This document shows positions 50,300 to 60,354 of a stretch of DNA of 64,000 nt, one piece after another (position 1 is the stretch's first letter; every line of letters begins with the position of its first letter). Below the pieces are notes generated by a model. It did no database searches, was not told where the DNA came from, and saw only the letters and a list, made by a program, of their open reading frames with translations. The stretch is taken from NCBI RefSeq assembly GCF_014203645.1, contig NZ_JACHJL010000025.1, positions 1-64,000 on the forward strand, in the 5' to 3' direction. Source of the DNA: Streptomyces zagrosensis (lineage in GTDB: Bacteria; Actinomycetota; Actinomycetes; Streptomycetales; Streptomycetaceae). The translations under genes and the position numbers were made by a program.

Positions 50300-51856
50300 G
50301 TGGCAATAGACAACAGTCCCGATAGCGGGACGCAGCGGCGCACGGGCGGACCGGAGCAGCGCCACCGAGGGATGTTGGCGGTGGTGCTCACCGTCCAGTT
50401 CCTGGTGTCGCTCGATCTGTCCGTAGTGAATGTGGCGCTCCCTGACATACGTTCCGACCTGGGCTTCACCGCCGATGACCTGCTCTGGGTGGTCAATGCG
50501 TACGCCCTCGCCTTCGGCGGTTTGCTGATGCTCGGCGGGCGGCTCGCCGACATCGTCGGCAGGCGGCGCACGCTGACCGTCGGGCTCGCCGTCTTCGGTA
50601 TCGCCAGCCTCGGTGGCGGCCTGGTCAGCTCGCCGGGCGGGCTGATCGCCGCCCGTGCGGTCCAGGGCGTGGGAGCGGCGGCGCTCGCGCCGGTCGCCTT
50701 CGCCCTGATCACCGTCACCCTCCCGGCGGGCCCGGCCCGCTCTCGGGCTCTGGGTCTGTGGGGGATGGCGGGCGCGGCGGGCGGCGCGGTCGGCGTACTC
50801 GCGGGCGGGCTGCTCACCGAAGGGGCGGGCTGGCGCTCCGTCCTCCTGATCAATGTGCCGCTCGTGCTGCTCGCACTGGCCGGAACACGCCGTTGGGTGG
50901 CCGCTGATCGTCGCACCGGCGCTGCGCCCCGGCTCGACCTAGTCGGGGCCGCGCTCATCACGCTGGGCATGACCGCGCTGGTGTTCGGGCTGGCGCGCAC
51001 CGAAACGCAGGGCTGGGCATCGGCCACTACTCTCGGCACGCTCGCGGGGGCGGTGTTGCTTATTGCGGCGTTTGTCGTGGTCGAACTGCGGGTGCGTCAA
51101 CCGCTGCTACGCATAGGCCTGTTGGCCAACCGGCCGGTCTTGGCCGCCAATCTCTTCGTCATGCTGCTGTTCTCCGGCCAGTTCGCCGCGTTCTATTTCC
51201 TGTCGCTCTACACCCAGCAGGTCCTCGACTATTCACCGACCGAGGCCGGCCTCGCCTTCCTGCCCTTCTGTATCGGCATCGTCATCGGCTCGGTGCTCGC
51301 GACCCGTACGGTGGCCACCCTCGGCACCCGCTGGTTGCTGGTCATCGGCGGGGCGTTGGGTGCCGTGGGCTTTGGCTGGTTCTCGCTGGCGATCGCCGCT
51401 GATGGCACCTTCTTGAACTCCGTTCTGGGCCCGTCCCTGGTCGCCAGCGTGGGCGTGGGAATGTGCTTCGTACCGCTGGGCACGGCGGCCACTTCCGGCG
51501 TCGCTGCGGCCGAGGCGGGCATGGCCTCTGGGCTGCTCAACAGCTTCCGGCAGATCGGCGGTTCGCTCGGCCTCGCGGTTCTGGTCGCCGTCGTGGCACG
51601 GGCCACCGACCGGGCGGCCGGTGCCCCCGATGCGCGGCTGGCCACCGGCTACGCGACGGCCTTCGCGGTCTCGGCCGGGCTGCTGGCCGCGGCGGCGCTG
51701 GTCGCGATGGCCCTGCTCCGCGACCGGAGAACCGCGCTCCCAGACCTAGGCCAGCGCCAGCGGCCACTTTCAGCCGAGAGGGCCAAGGAGGGCGTTACGG
51801 CAGGGCCCGCGCGGGGCGCCCGATCAGCATCGCCGGTGCCCCCGCGACCCGAGTGA
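50300..51856 (+). CDS. MFS drug-efflux transporter, 14-TM EmrB/QacA (DHA2) type
   Basis: 518 residues from a GTG with GGAGAG eight bases upstream. Fourteen hydrophobic segments can be traced: the first is VVLTVQFLVSLDLSVVNVAL (motif D1, LDxSVVNVALP), then GGRLADIVGRRR (motif A) and a motif C-like GAAGGAVGVLAGGLL. Proton-driven export of hydrophobic drugs or natural products is expected; the substrate is unknown. Its end overlaps the convergent methyltransferase by 62 bases. Confidence 0.93.
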   Translation: MAIDNSPDSGTQRRTGGPEQRHRGMLAVVLTVQFLVSLDLSVVNVALPDIRSDLGFTADDLLWVVNAYALAFGGLLMLGGRLADIVGRRRTLTVGLAVFGIASLGGGLVSSPGGLIAARAVQGVGAAALAPVAFALITVTLPAGPARSRALGLWGMAGAAGGAVGVLAGGLLTEGAGWRSVLLINVPLVLLALAGTRRWVAADRRTGAAPRLDLVGAALITLGMTALVFGLARTETQGWASATTLGTLAGAVLLIAAFVVVELRVRQPLLRIGLLANRPVLAANLFVMLLFSGQFAAFYFLSLYTQQVLDYSPTEAGLAFLPFCIGIVIGSVLATRTVATLGTRWLLVIGGALGAVGFGWFSLAIAADGTFLNSVLGPSLVASVGVGMCFVPLGTAATSGVAAAEAGMASGLLNSFRQIGGSLGLAVLVAVVARATDRAAGAPDARLATGYATAFAVSAGLLAAAALVAMALLRDRRTALPDLGQRQRPLSAERAKEGVTAGPARGARSASPVPPRPE

Positions 51857-53021
51857 GGAACACCGTCGCCGCCCCCGACCCCTGCGGCCTGACCTTCTTG
51901 CGCAGCTCCTCCGGCGTCACCGGCGACCCGCGCTTCTTCACCGTCAGCACCCCGATGTCCCGCTCCCGCAGCAGCGCCTTGAGTCGCTTGACGTTGAACG
52001 GGAGCACATCGGTGATCTCGTACGCGGTCGCGTACGGGGTCGGCACCAGGTCATCGGAGGTGATGTACGCAATCGTCGGGTCGATCAGCCGGCCGCCGAC
52101 TCGCTGCGCCACGTCCGCGACCAGATGGGCCCGGATCACCGCGCCGTCCGGCTCGTACAGCCAGCGGCCCACCGGGCCCGGCGCGGGGTCCGGCAGGTGC
52201 GCGCCGGTCAGCGCGGCGCCGCCGGGCAGCAGCGTCGCCCGGCGGGCGCCGGGGGCGGTGCCGAACCACAGCACGGCCTCCTTCACGTCACCGCCGTCCG
52301 AGATCCACTCCGCATCGGCGTCCTCGGGAATCGCCTCGTGGGGCACCCCGGGCGCGATCTTCAGCGCCGCATACGGGGCGCCGCGGGCGGCGCCGATGGC
52401 CCAGGACAGGGGCGGCGAGTACGCCTCGGGGTCGAAGATCCGGCCTCGTCCGCCGCCCTGCGAGCCGCCACGCCCCTTCGCCGTACCCCGGCGCGCGGGG
52501 TCGGCGAAGACCGCGTCGTACCCCTCGGTGCTGGTCTCCCGAACGTCGGCGCACCGCACCTCGATGAGTTCCGCCAGGCCCAGGGCCTCCGCGTTGGCGC
52601 GGGCCACGGCGCAGGTCAGCGGGGAGCGATCGACGGCGAGTACGGACACCCCGGCCCGTGCCAGTGCGATCGCGTCACCGCCGACGCCGCAGCACAGATC
52701 GGCCAGCCGCCGCACTCCGAGCGCCGCGAACCGGCTCGCCCGGTACGTGGCCACCGAGGCGCGCGTGGCCTGTTCGACGCCGTCGGGAGTGAAGTACATC
52801 CGGTACGCATCGGCCTCGCCGAACTTCGCCACGGCCCGCTGCCGCAGCCCGGCCTGCCCGATCGCGGCCGAAACCAGCTCGGCCGGATGGTCGCGGCGTA
52901 GCCGGGTGGCGGTCGCCAACTCCTGGGCGGGGTCGAGGTCGCGGAGCGTGGCGAGCAGGGCCTGCCCCTCATGGGTCAGCAGGGCGGGAAAGGCCTCGAC
53001 GGGCAGGGTGGTCGCGCTCAC
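51795..53021 (-). CDS. Class I SAM-dependent methyltransferase with C-terminal THUMP-like domain
   Basis: 408 residues from a GTG (VSATTLPVEAFPALL). A helical N-domain is followed by the Rossmann fold: RLADLCCGVGGDAIALARAG (SAM site), VLAVDRSPLTCAVARANAEA, GYDAVFADPARRG (DPARR in the catalytic position). The C-terminal third (VLPFNVKRLKALLRERDIGV, VKKRGSPVTPEELRKKV) is the THUMP-like domain of this family. RNA is the likely substrate, but unproven. Upstream in-frame codons are Arg-rich noise and excluded. Commonly next to groES in Streptomyces. Confidence 0.88.
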   Translation of the reverse strand: MSATTLPVEAFPALLTHEGQALLATLRDLDPAQELATATRLRRDHPAELVSAAIGQAGLRQRAVAKFGEADAYRMYFTPDGVEQATRASVATYRASRFAALGVRRLADLCCGVGGDAIALARAGVSVLAVDRSPLTCAVARANAEALGLAELIEVRCADVRETSTEGYDAVFADPARRGTAKGRGGSQGGGRGRIFDPEAYSPPLSWAIGAARGAPYAALKIAPGVPHEAIPEDADAEWISDGGDVKEAVLWFGTAPGARRATLLPGGAALTGAHLPDPAPGPVGRWLYEPDGAVIRAHLVADVAQRVGGRLIDPTIAYITSDDLVPTPYATAYEITDVLPFNVKRLKALLRERDIGVLTVKKRGSPVTPEELRKKVRPQGSGAATVFLTRVAGAPAMLIGRPARALP

Positions 53022-53218
53022 CGGCCCATTCTCGCAGCGCCCACCCTCCGGGGCCGCCGCGGGCTGCTGCAGGCTGCCGGGGCTGCCGGGGGCGCGCTCG
53101 CACCCAAGGCGGCGCGGGCCGCCGCGGCGCGCGCCCCGACGTGTCAGCGGGTGCCGCACGTATGCCGGTCCCAAGGCCCCGCGGGGGGCCGCTCGGGGCC
53201 TCCGACTTGTGCGCCGCG

Positions 53219-53245
53219 TTGGCACTCCGCTTGACCGAGTGCTAA
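53219..53245. promoter_or_regulatory. CIRCE operator 1 (HrcA site) of groES-groEL
   Basis: TTGGCACTC (53219-53227), nine-base spacer, GAGTGCTAA (53237-53245). This is one base off the CIRCE consensus TTAGCACTC-N9-GAGTGCTAA. Its spacer contains the promoter -35, so HrcA binding should block RNA polymerase directly. Confidence 0.93.
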
Positions 53246-53259
53246 CCGCGTCCTAGTCT
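53231..53259 (+). promoter_or_regulatory. Housekeeping promoter of groES-groEL
   Basis: TTGACC (53231-53236) and TAGTCT (53254-53259), 17-base spacing. Predicted start near 53266, inside the second CIRCE; leader about 125 nucleotides. Confidence 0.8.
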
Positions 53260-53264
53260 CAGAG

Positions 53265-53291
53265 CTGGCACTCCGCACCAAGGAGTGCCAG
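53265..53291. promoter_or_regulatory. CIRCE operator 2 of groES-groEL
   Basis: CTGGCACTC (53265-53273), nine-base spacer, GAGTGCCAG (53283-53291): perfectly symmetric arms, slightly off the consensus ends. It covers the predicted transcription start, so the two boxes flank the -10 and may bind HrcA cooperatively; it would also form a hairpin at the 5' end of the mRNA. Confidence 0.9.
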
Positions 53292-53392
53292 AACACAGCG
53301 ACGGGCAGATCCGGCACCCGCGACGACGGATCTACCAGGTCGCCACCTCAGACAGTTAACCCCGTGAGATCTCCGAAGGGGGAGGTCGGATC

Positions 53393-53701
53393 GTGACGAC
53401 CGCCAGCTCCAAGGTTGCCATCAAGCCGCTTGAGGACCGCATTGTGGTCCAGCCGCTCGACGCTGAGCAGACCACGGCCTCAGGCCTGGTCATTCCGGAC
53501 ACCGCTAAGGAGAAGCCCCAAGAGGGCGTCGTCCTGGCCGTGGGCCCGGGCCGCTTCGAGGACGGCAACCGTCTTCCGCTCGACGTCTCCGTCGGTGACG
53601 TTGTGCTCTACAGCAAGTACGGCGGCACCGAGGTGAAGTACAACGGCGAGGAGTATCTCGTCCTCTCGGCTCGCGACGTCCTCGCGATCATCGAGAAGTA
53701 A
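53393..53701 (+). CDS. groES: Co-chaperonin GroES
   Basis: Forms the heptameric lid of the GroEL chamber. 102 residues from a GTG (MTTASSKVAIKPLEDRIVVQ), with the mobile loop EQTTASGLVIPDTAKEKPQE that contacts GroEL and the end VLSARDVLAIIEK. HrcA/CIRCE heat-shock control. 96 bases separate it from groEL, and that gap contains a long hairpin. Confidence 0.97.
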   Translation: MTTASSKVAIKPLEDRIVVQPLDAEQTTASGLVIPDTAKEKPQEGVVLAVGPGRFEDGNRLPLDVSVGDVVLYSKYGGTEVKYNGEEYLVLSARDVLAIIEK

Positions 53702-53721
53702 TTCACCCAGTTTTACGTGAC

Positions 53722-53770
53722 CCGCGCCCCGGCCTCCCGTGTCTGAAACACCCGGGCGACCGGGGCGCGG
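53722..53770 (+). terminator. Long hairpin between groES and groEL (possible attenuator)
   Basis: CCGCGCCCCGG (53722-53732) pairs with CCGGGGCGCGG (53760-53770). An inner stem, CCCGTGT/ACACCCGGG, closes a five-base loop. TTCTTTT follows directly, so it looks like an intrinsic terminator placed inside the operon, 28 bases before groEL. Confidence 0.75.
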
Positions 53771-53797
53771 TTCTTTTGGAGAGGACTTAAGGCAACC

Positions 53798-55420
<1,623 letters not shown>

Positions 55421-55448
55421 TCTTCGGATCAACCCGGCACCACGCAAG

Positions 55449-55491
55449 AAGCCCGGCCCTCCCACTTCCGTATCCGTGGGGGGCTGGGCTT
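55449..55491 (+). terminator. Terminator of groES-groEL
   Basis: AAGCCCGGCCCTCCCAC (55449-55465) pairs, with one mismatch, with GTGGGGGGCTGGGCTT (55476-55491). Confidence 0.85.
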
Positions 55492-55624
55492 CGGCGCGTC
55501 GGCGCGTCGGCGGACCTCAGCGCCTCGGGGCAGGCGCTGACGTACGAGGATCGCGCGTGATTCGCCATGCCCCTGACAGCCTTAAGCCATCAAGGACCCG
55601 TTGAGGCCCCGTCGATGACCGGAT

Positions 55625-56428
55625 CTAGCGCGGCGCGTAGCGGCGTCCCGTCTTGGTCGATACGCGGGCCAGCGCCCCGCGCGGCGCGAGCCTGACGAGC
55701 CCGGTCAGGGCCTTGTACCGGGGGTCCGGCACCGACAGCGTCTTGCCGCGCGCCAGGTCTTTCAGCGCAGCCTCCACCACCCGATCGGCGTCCAACCACA
55801 GCCAACCCGGCACATTGTCGGTGTCCATCCCGGCCCGCTGGTGGAACTCCGTCCGCACGAAACCCGGGCACAGTGCCATCAGCCGCACCCCGGCGGCGCT
55901 CAGGTCGCGGGCCGCGCCCTGGGTGAACTGCACGACCCACGCCTTGCTCGCCCCATAGGTGCCGCGAGGGACGAACGCCGCGACCGACGCCACATTCACC
56001 ACCCCGCCGCGCCCCCGCTCCCGCATGGGCGTCACGGCCGCGCTGGTCAGCCGCAGTACGGCCTCGCAGTGCACCTTCAGCATGGTCAACTCGTCCGCGA
56101 GGGGAACGTCGAGGAACTGCCCCTTGTTGCCGAATCCGGCGTTGTTCACCAGCAGATCGATCGGCTGCTTGCGATCGCCGAGCCGCTGCTCGACGGCCGT
56201 GATGCCCTCTTCCTGGGACAGATCGGCGGACAGCACCTCGACCTCGACCCCGTGCTGGTCGTGCAGCTCGGCCGCCTGCTCCCGCAGCCGCCCCTTGTCC
56301 CGCGCCACGAGCACCAGGTTGTGCCCGGCACCATGCCCCTGGGCCTGCGCTGTGCCCTGCGCGGCCAGCCGCCGCGCGAACGCCGCGCCGATGCCCGCCG
56401 TCGATCCCGTGATGAGTGCAGTCGTCAT
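55625..56428 (-). CDS. Short-chain dehydrogenase/reductase
   Basis: 267 residues. ALITGSTAGIGAAFARRLAA (cofactor T-G-X3-G-X-G), the NNAGFGNKGQ motif, and the active-site Y-X3-K in YGASKAWVVQFTQGAARDL; the catalytic Ser precedes in VASVAAF. NADP-type classical SDR. The C-terminal FHQRAGMDTDNVPGWLWLDA resembles the DltE/YqjQ-like subgroup. Substrate unknown. It is convergent with groEL and stands alone. Confidence 0.9.
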   Translation of the reverse strand: MTTALITGSTAGIGAAFARRLAAQGTAQAQGHGAGHNLVLVARDKGRLREQAAELHDQHGVEVEVLSADLSQEEGITAVEQRLGDRKQPIDLLVNNAGFGNKGQFLDVPLADELTMLKVHCEAVLRLTSAAVTPMRERGRGGVVNVASVAAFVPRGTYGASKAWVVQFTQGAARDLSAAGVRLMALCPGFVRTEFHQRAGMDTDNVPGWLWLDADRVVEAALKDLARGKTLSVPDPRYKALTGLVRLAPRGALARVSTKTGRRYAPR

Positions 56429-56676
56429 ACGCGCACGCTATCCGGCCACCGTACGTCCGTAGGCAGCGGCGGCCGGGTCGGCCGAGTCGGCCGGTTGGGC
56501 GGGCCCGCACCTGACCTTCCCGCCCCTCGCTGCACCACCACCACGTCAACACGGCGCCCACTGCGGCGTTTCGACCCGAGCGAGGGCGCTGCACGGCCCG
56601 TAGCCGGCCCCGTGGCGCCGTGCAGTCCCGCCGGCCGCTGCGCGGTCCGCAGGGCTCCGCGCGGCTGCGTACGGCC

Positions 56677-57351
56677 TTATCGGGTGTCGAGGCGCTCGTT
56701 CGCGCCGGTACGCCGTAGCGCCTTCTCGTACGCCTCCGGGTGCAATGCCTCCCCCGCCGCCAACACCCTTGGCAGCAGCGCCGGTTCGGTGGTGAGGGCG
56801 CGGAACAGAAAAGAGACCGTGACTTCGTGCTCGGGGCGGTACGCGATCTCGATGCCGTCCCCGGCCGTGATCTCACCGGGCTCGATGACGCGTAGGTACG
56901 CGCCGGGCAGGGCGACCTGCGTGAATCGCTTCACCCACCGCTGCTCAGCCATGAAGCCCGCGAACGTACGGCACGGCGTGCGCGGCGAGGTTACTTCCAA
57001 GAGCAGGTCAGGACCGATCCGCCAGCGCTCGCCGATCAGCGCACCGTTGACGTCGAGCCCCCTGGTGGTGAGGTTTTCCCCGAAGGCGCCCGGCGGCAGC
57101 TCGCGGCCGAGCTCGCGCGCCCACAGATCGAGGTCTTCGCGCGCGTACGCGTAGACGGCCTGGTCATTGCCGCCATGGTTGCGCAGGTCGCAGACGGAGT
57201 CTCCGGCCAACCCGCTGGCGCCGATGCCCTTGGGGCCCGGCGCGCTGACGGCCACCGGGCCCGTGACGGGTTGTTTGCGGATGCCGGTGTAATCGACGTC
57301 GGTGTGCTCGGTAAGTTCGGAACGGCCGAGGTTCAGCGAGAGCAGCAGCAT
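56677..57351 (-). CDS. MOSC-domain protein (YiiM-like)
   Basis: 224 residues. GIGASGLAGDSVCDLRNHGG, PPGAFGENLTTRGLDVNGAL and VTSPRTPCRTFAGFMAEQRW form the MOSC domain, with the conserved Cys in PCRTF that handles molybdenum cofactor sulfur in the superfamily. The helical tail (TTEPALLPRVLAAGEALHPE) is typical of YiiM-like proteins, which reduce N-hydroxylated compounds. It is divergent from a LysR gene with 80 bases between, so it is probably its target. Confidence 0.9.
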   Translation of the reverse strand: MLLLSLNLGRSELTEHTDVDYTGIRKQPVTGPVAVSAPGPKGIGASGLAGDSVCDLRNHGGNDQAVYAYAREDLDLWARELGRELPPGAFGENLTTRGLDVNGALIGERWRIGPDLLLEVTSPRTPCRTFAGFMAEQRWVKRFTQVALPGAYLRVIEPGEITAGDGIEIAYRPEHEVTVSFLFRALTTEPALLPRVLAAGEALHPEAYEKALRRTGANERLDTR

Positions 57352-57423
57352 GGCCGCACGGTAAGCGATCGTCCCTCAAAGCGTCGAGCGAAATCTTACG
57401 TTTTCCCCCAAGGGTCGCTTATG

Positions 57424-57440
57424 CTCAATGCATGATTGAG
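57424..57440. promoter_or_regulatory. Inverted repeat across the LysR start codon
   Basis: CTCAAT (57424-57429), GCATG, ATTGAG (57435-57440); the ATG at 57432 lies in the centre. It could be a self-repression site. The spacing is not the classical T-N11-A. Confidence 0.4.
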
Positions 57441-58403
57441 GCTCGTCATCTCCGGGTACTGCGTGCGGTGGCCGCTACCGGTTCTTTCTCCGCCGCCGCA
57501 CGTGATCTCGGCTGTACGCAGCCCGCCGTCAGCCAGCAGATGAAGGCGCTCGAACAGGCCGCGGGCACAGCCCTGTTGGTTCGTATGGGGCGCGAAACCC
57601 GATTGACCGAAGGAGGCCGCGCCCTGCTCCGACATGCTGTCGGCATCCTGGCTGGGCTGGCGGCTGCCGAGGAGGAAATCGCGGCGATCGCGGGGCTGCG
57701 CGCGGGACGGGTGCGGCTGGTGTCCTTTCCCAGCGGCAGTTCCACTCTGGTGCCGACCGCCCTCGCCGAACTGCGCGCGGCGCACCCCGGCACCCAGGTC
57801 TCGCTGGTGGACGCCGAACCGCCGCGCTCCGTGGAACTGCTCCGCGCGGGCGACTGCGAAATCGCTCTGGCCTTTCGTTACCCGATGTCCGGGGCCGGTG
57901 CCGGGGCCGCCAAGGCAAACGCGAAGGCGAACGAAGACGGGAGCGCGAACGCAAACGGGTGCGCGGGCGCCGAGTCGGAGTGGAGCGACCTGGCGGTACG
58001 GCCGCTGTTGACCGACCGGCTGGTCGGCCTGGTCCCGGAGGGACACCGGTTTGCCGACGCGTCGGTGGTGGGCATCGGCGAACTGGCCGAGGAACCGTGG
58101 ATCGCGGGCTGCCCGCGCTGCCGCCGGCAGCTGGTCGAGGTCTGCGAAGAGGCGGGCTTCACCCCACGCATCGACTTCGCCACCGATGACTATCCGGCCG
58201 TGATCGGCCTGGTCGGCGCCGGCCTAGGGGTCGCTGTGCTGCCCGAACTCGCGCTGGAGTCGGTACGTATCAAGGGCGTACGGACGGTACGCGTCGAGCC
58301 CGCCGTAGAACGGGAAGTCGTGGCGCTCACCCTCCCCGACCTGACCCGAGTCCCGGCCGTCGCGGCAACGCTGGACCGCCTGGAACTCGCCGCCAAACGC
58401 TAG
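57432..58403 (+). CDS. LysR-family transcriptional regulator
   Basis: 323 residues. HTH: MIEARHLRVLRAVAATGSFS, AARDLGCTQPAVSQQMKALE and LVRMGRETRLTEGGRALLRH. Effector domain: GRVRLVSFPSGSSTLVPTAL and later EPWIAGCPRCRRQLVEVCEE. A Lys/Ala/Asn-rich insert (AKANAKANEDGSANANG) interrupts the effector domain at about 160-178 and looks like repeat expansion in a surface loop. Divergent from the MOSC gene. Confidence 0.92.
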   Translation: MIEARHLRVLRAVAATGSFSAAARDLGCTQPAVSQQMKALEQAAGTALLVRMGRETRLTEGGRALLRHAVGILAGLAAAEEEIAAIAGLRAGRVRLVSFPSGSSTLVPTALAELRAAHPGTQVSLVDAEPPRSVELLRAGDCEIALAFRYPMSGAGAGAAKANAKANEDGSANANGCAGAESEWSDLAVRPLLTDRLVGLVPEGHRFADASVVGIGELAEEPWIAGCPRCRRQLVEVCEEAGFTPRIDFATDDYPAVIGLVGAGLGVAVLPELALESVRIKGVRTVRVEPAVEREVVALTLPDLTRVPAVAATLDRLELAAKR

Positions 58404-58686
58404 CCAGCCGGCTAGTCGCAGCTAGTCAGCCGCAGCCAGTCGGCTAGCCGCAGCGCAGTCGCACGCCTCACTCGCTCGTACCCCCCATGCGCGCACTGCG
58501 CGCACGTACGCACCTCCCGCGCGCATCGCCTGTTCCGCGTTACGCCGATGGGGTGAGGGGGTAGTCGGCGCCGATGCGGGCGGGGCTGGCTGGCCCGCTG
58601 GCCCGGCCGAGGATGGCGGCGGAGGGCCCACCCGGGGCGGTTTCCGGCAGAAACGCCAGGTAAAACGTTTTTCCGGCCGTGGCGAG

Positions 58687-59004
58687 CTAGCGGTTCGGCA
58701 CCGTGCCCGACGCCGCGATGGCGCGGTGTCGCGCCCGACCCATCAGTTCCTCGCGCTCGTCCTCGGTCAGGCCGCCCCACACGCCGTAGGGCTCCCGCAC
58801 CGCGAGCGCGTGTGCCGCGCACTGGGCGCGGACCGGGCAGCGCATGCAGACTTCCTTGGCCGAGGTCTCGCGGGCGCTGCGCGCCGCGCCGCGCTCGCCC
58901 TCCGGGTGAAAGAAAAGCGAGCTGTCCACGCCTCGGCACGCGGCCAGCAGCTGCCAGTCCCACAGGTCGGCGTTCGGTCCGGGAAGGCGGGAGAAATCTG
59001 CCAT
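58687..59004 (-). CDS. whiD: WhiB-family Fe-S regulator WhiD
   Basis: Sporulation-specific Wbl protein. It carries a [4Fe-4S] cluster and acts with the principal sigma factor region 4. 105 residues. Cluster ligands Cys23, Cys53, Cys56 and Cys62 (AACRG, EVCMRCPVRAQC), the G-V-W-G-G turn at 74-78 and the basic C-terminus (RARHRAIAASG) are all present. The position beside bldM identifies it as WhiD, the orthologue of mycobacterial WhiB3, which sits next to groEL1 and sigD. GAGGGG precedes the ATG. A 10-bp-arm palindrome lies about 50 bases upstream. Confidence 0.92.
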   Translation of the reverse strand: MADFSRLPGPNADLWDWQLLAACRGVDSSLFFHPEGERGAARSARETSAKEVCMRCPVRAQCAAHALAVREPYGVWGGLTEDEREELMGRARHRAIAASGTVPNR

Positions 59005-59052
59005 TGCTATCCCCTCGGAGGCGAGCTGTTGCGGACGTGTTGCCCGGGGTCG

Positions 59053-59077
59053 TACATCTGCTGTGTAAGCAGATGTA
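59053..59077. promoter_or_regulatory. Palindrome in the whiD promoter region
   Basis: TACATCTGCT (59053-59062), spacer GTGTA, AGCAGATGTA (59068-59077): perfect 10-bp arms, 49 bases upstream of the whiD start and 305 upstream of bldM. The form is that of a dimeric repressor/activator operator. No known developmental box matched. Confidence 0.7.
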
Positions 59078-59198
59078 AATATGACTCATTGCGAATCTAG
59101 CCATAGACGTCGCCAAAATGAAGTAAAACCGGCCAAATAGGGCAAAGGGCCGGAAGGGGTGCGGTCCTGCTGGCAGCGCTCGGAGCGTGTCCGCTCCC

Positions 59199-59211
59199 TC
59201 ACGTAGAGTGC
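59199..59211. promoter_or_regulatory. Possible BldD box upstream of bldM
   Basis: TCACGTAGAGTGC keeps the TNAC and GNGT half-sites of the BldD consensus (TNACNC(A/T)GNGTNA) with two mismatches. It lies just upstream of the sigma-BldN-type promoter; bldM is a known BldD target in S. coelicolor. Confidence 0.5.
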
Positions 59212-59231
59212 CGAAGGCGGCCGTCTCGGCC

Positions 59232-59259
59232 CGTAACTCTTTCGGGTGACCGTCGTTGA
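59232..59259 (+). promoter_or_regulatory. Sigma-BldN-type promoter of bldM
   Basis: CGTAAC (59232-59237) and CGTTGA (59254-59259) with a 16-base spacer match the -35/-10 of SigBldN promoters such as bldM P1 of S. coelicolor. Predicted leader about 115 nucleotides. Confidence 0.85.
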
Positions 59260-59381
59260 ATGTGCGAGGCGGTTGATGAATGAAGCGCACGGGCAGATGT
59301 CCGACGGGTCAACCGCTTAGGTGACGAAAAGTACCCAGCCTGGAGGCTCAAGGTGACGCGCATTAGCTGCGGATGGCGGTC

Positions 59382-59993
59382 ATGACTTCCGTCCTCGTCT
59401 GCGACGACTCCCCGCTTGCCCGAGAGGCGCTGCGCCGCGCGGTAGCGACCGTGCCCGGCGTCGAGCGTGTGACGACGGCGGCCAACGGCGAGGAAGTCCT
59501 CCGCCGCTGGGGCGCCGACCGCTCGGACCTCATTTTGATGGACGTACGAATGCCGGGGCTCGGCGGCGTCGAGACCGTGCGCCGCCTGCTGTCCGCGGAC
59601 CCCGGGGCCCGCATCATCATGCTGACGGTCGCCGAAGACCTGGACGGGGTGGCCCTCGCGGTGGCCGCCGGCGCCCGCGGCTACCTACACAAGGACGCGT
59701 CCCGCGCAGAGTTGCGGGCCACCGTGACCCAGGCGCTCGCCGATCCGACCTGGCGGCTCGCGCCGCGCAGGCTGCGATCGGCAGAGATGGGCGCGGCTCC
59801 CACGCTCACCGCTCGGGAGATCCAAGTCCTTGAAGGCATGAGTCACGGCCGCTCGAACGCCGAGATCGGCCGCGAGCTGTTCCTCTCCGAAGACACGGTG
59901 AAGACACACGCCAGGCGGCTGTTCAAGAAGCTCGGCGCCTCCGACCGGGCCCACGCCGTCGCGCTCGGCTTCCGCTGGGGCCTGGTCCGCTAA
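59382..59993 (+). CDS. bldM: Orphan atypical response regulator BldM
   Basis: Developmental transcription factor needed for aerial hyphae; works as a homodimer or as a heterodimer with WhiI. 203 residues. Receiver domain: TSVLVCDDSPLAREALRRAV, LILMDVRMPGLGG (the phospho-acceptor-position Asp) and YLHKDASRAEL. LuxR/GerE-type HTH: LTAREIQVLEGMSHGRSNAE, LFLSEDTVKTHARRLFKKLG. The ATG at 59382 gives exactly the known BldM length. No partner kinase gene is adjacent. Transcribed from the SigBldN-type promoter upstream. Confidence 0.96.
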   Translation: MTSVLVCDDSPLAREALRRAVATVPGVERVTTAANGEEVLRRWGADRSDLILMDVRMPGLGGVETVRRLLSADPGARIIMLTVAEDLDGVALAVAAGARGYLHKDASRAELRATVTQALADPTWRLAPRRLRSAEMGAAPTLTAREIQVLEGMSHGRSNAEIGRELFLSEDTVKTHARRLFKKLGASDRAHAVALGFRWGLVR

Positions 59994-60354
59994 GGCGCCT
60001 GTTGTTGCGTTTCATGTCCCGCCTGCCTCTCGCCCACGGGGCGAACGACGCCGGCCGCACCCCGGGCCGCGGATGTCGGAGCGCGTGGCGGTGCGGGCAT
60101 GACGCTCCCCGTCCGCCGTGGGGTGGGCGGGGCGGTGCCGGAGACCGGCACGTTCGGTACCGATTTGGATGCATCATGAGGCGCGACCCGCGAGCGTGTG
60201 ACCAGCGAAGAGCCCGAAGATACGGGCCACGGTGCGCCGTTTGGCGTGGCAGATGTGGCGGCGGCTTGTGTCGGTTCCGCTCGCGCTGCCGCATCCTTGA
60301 GCTATGGAGTTCCTCGGGGACGGCTCGGGCAGGCGTGAGGGGAGGGCGCACGAG
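59994..60354. other. Intergenic region between bldM and the sigma factor gene
   Basis: No gene seen. The sigma gene's ribosome binding site (AGGGGAGG, 60338-60345) is at the end. An imperfect G/C-rich hairpin near 60103-60135 (CCCCGTCCGCCGTGGGGTGGGCGGGGC) may terminate bldM transcription. Confidence 0.4.

Noticed and set aside
51463..53256. 597-codon forward open frame opposite the THUMP-like methyltransferase
   Set aside because: The reverse frame has SAM-binding and DPARR motifs; the forward frame is Ser/Arg/Pro low complexity.
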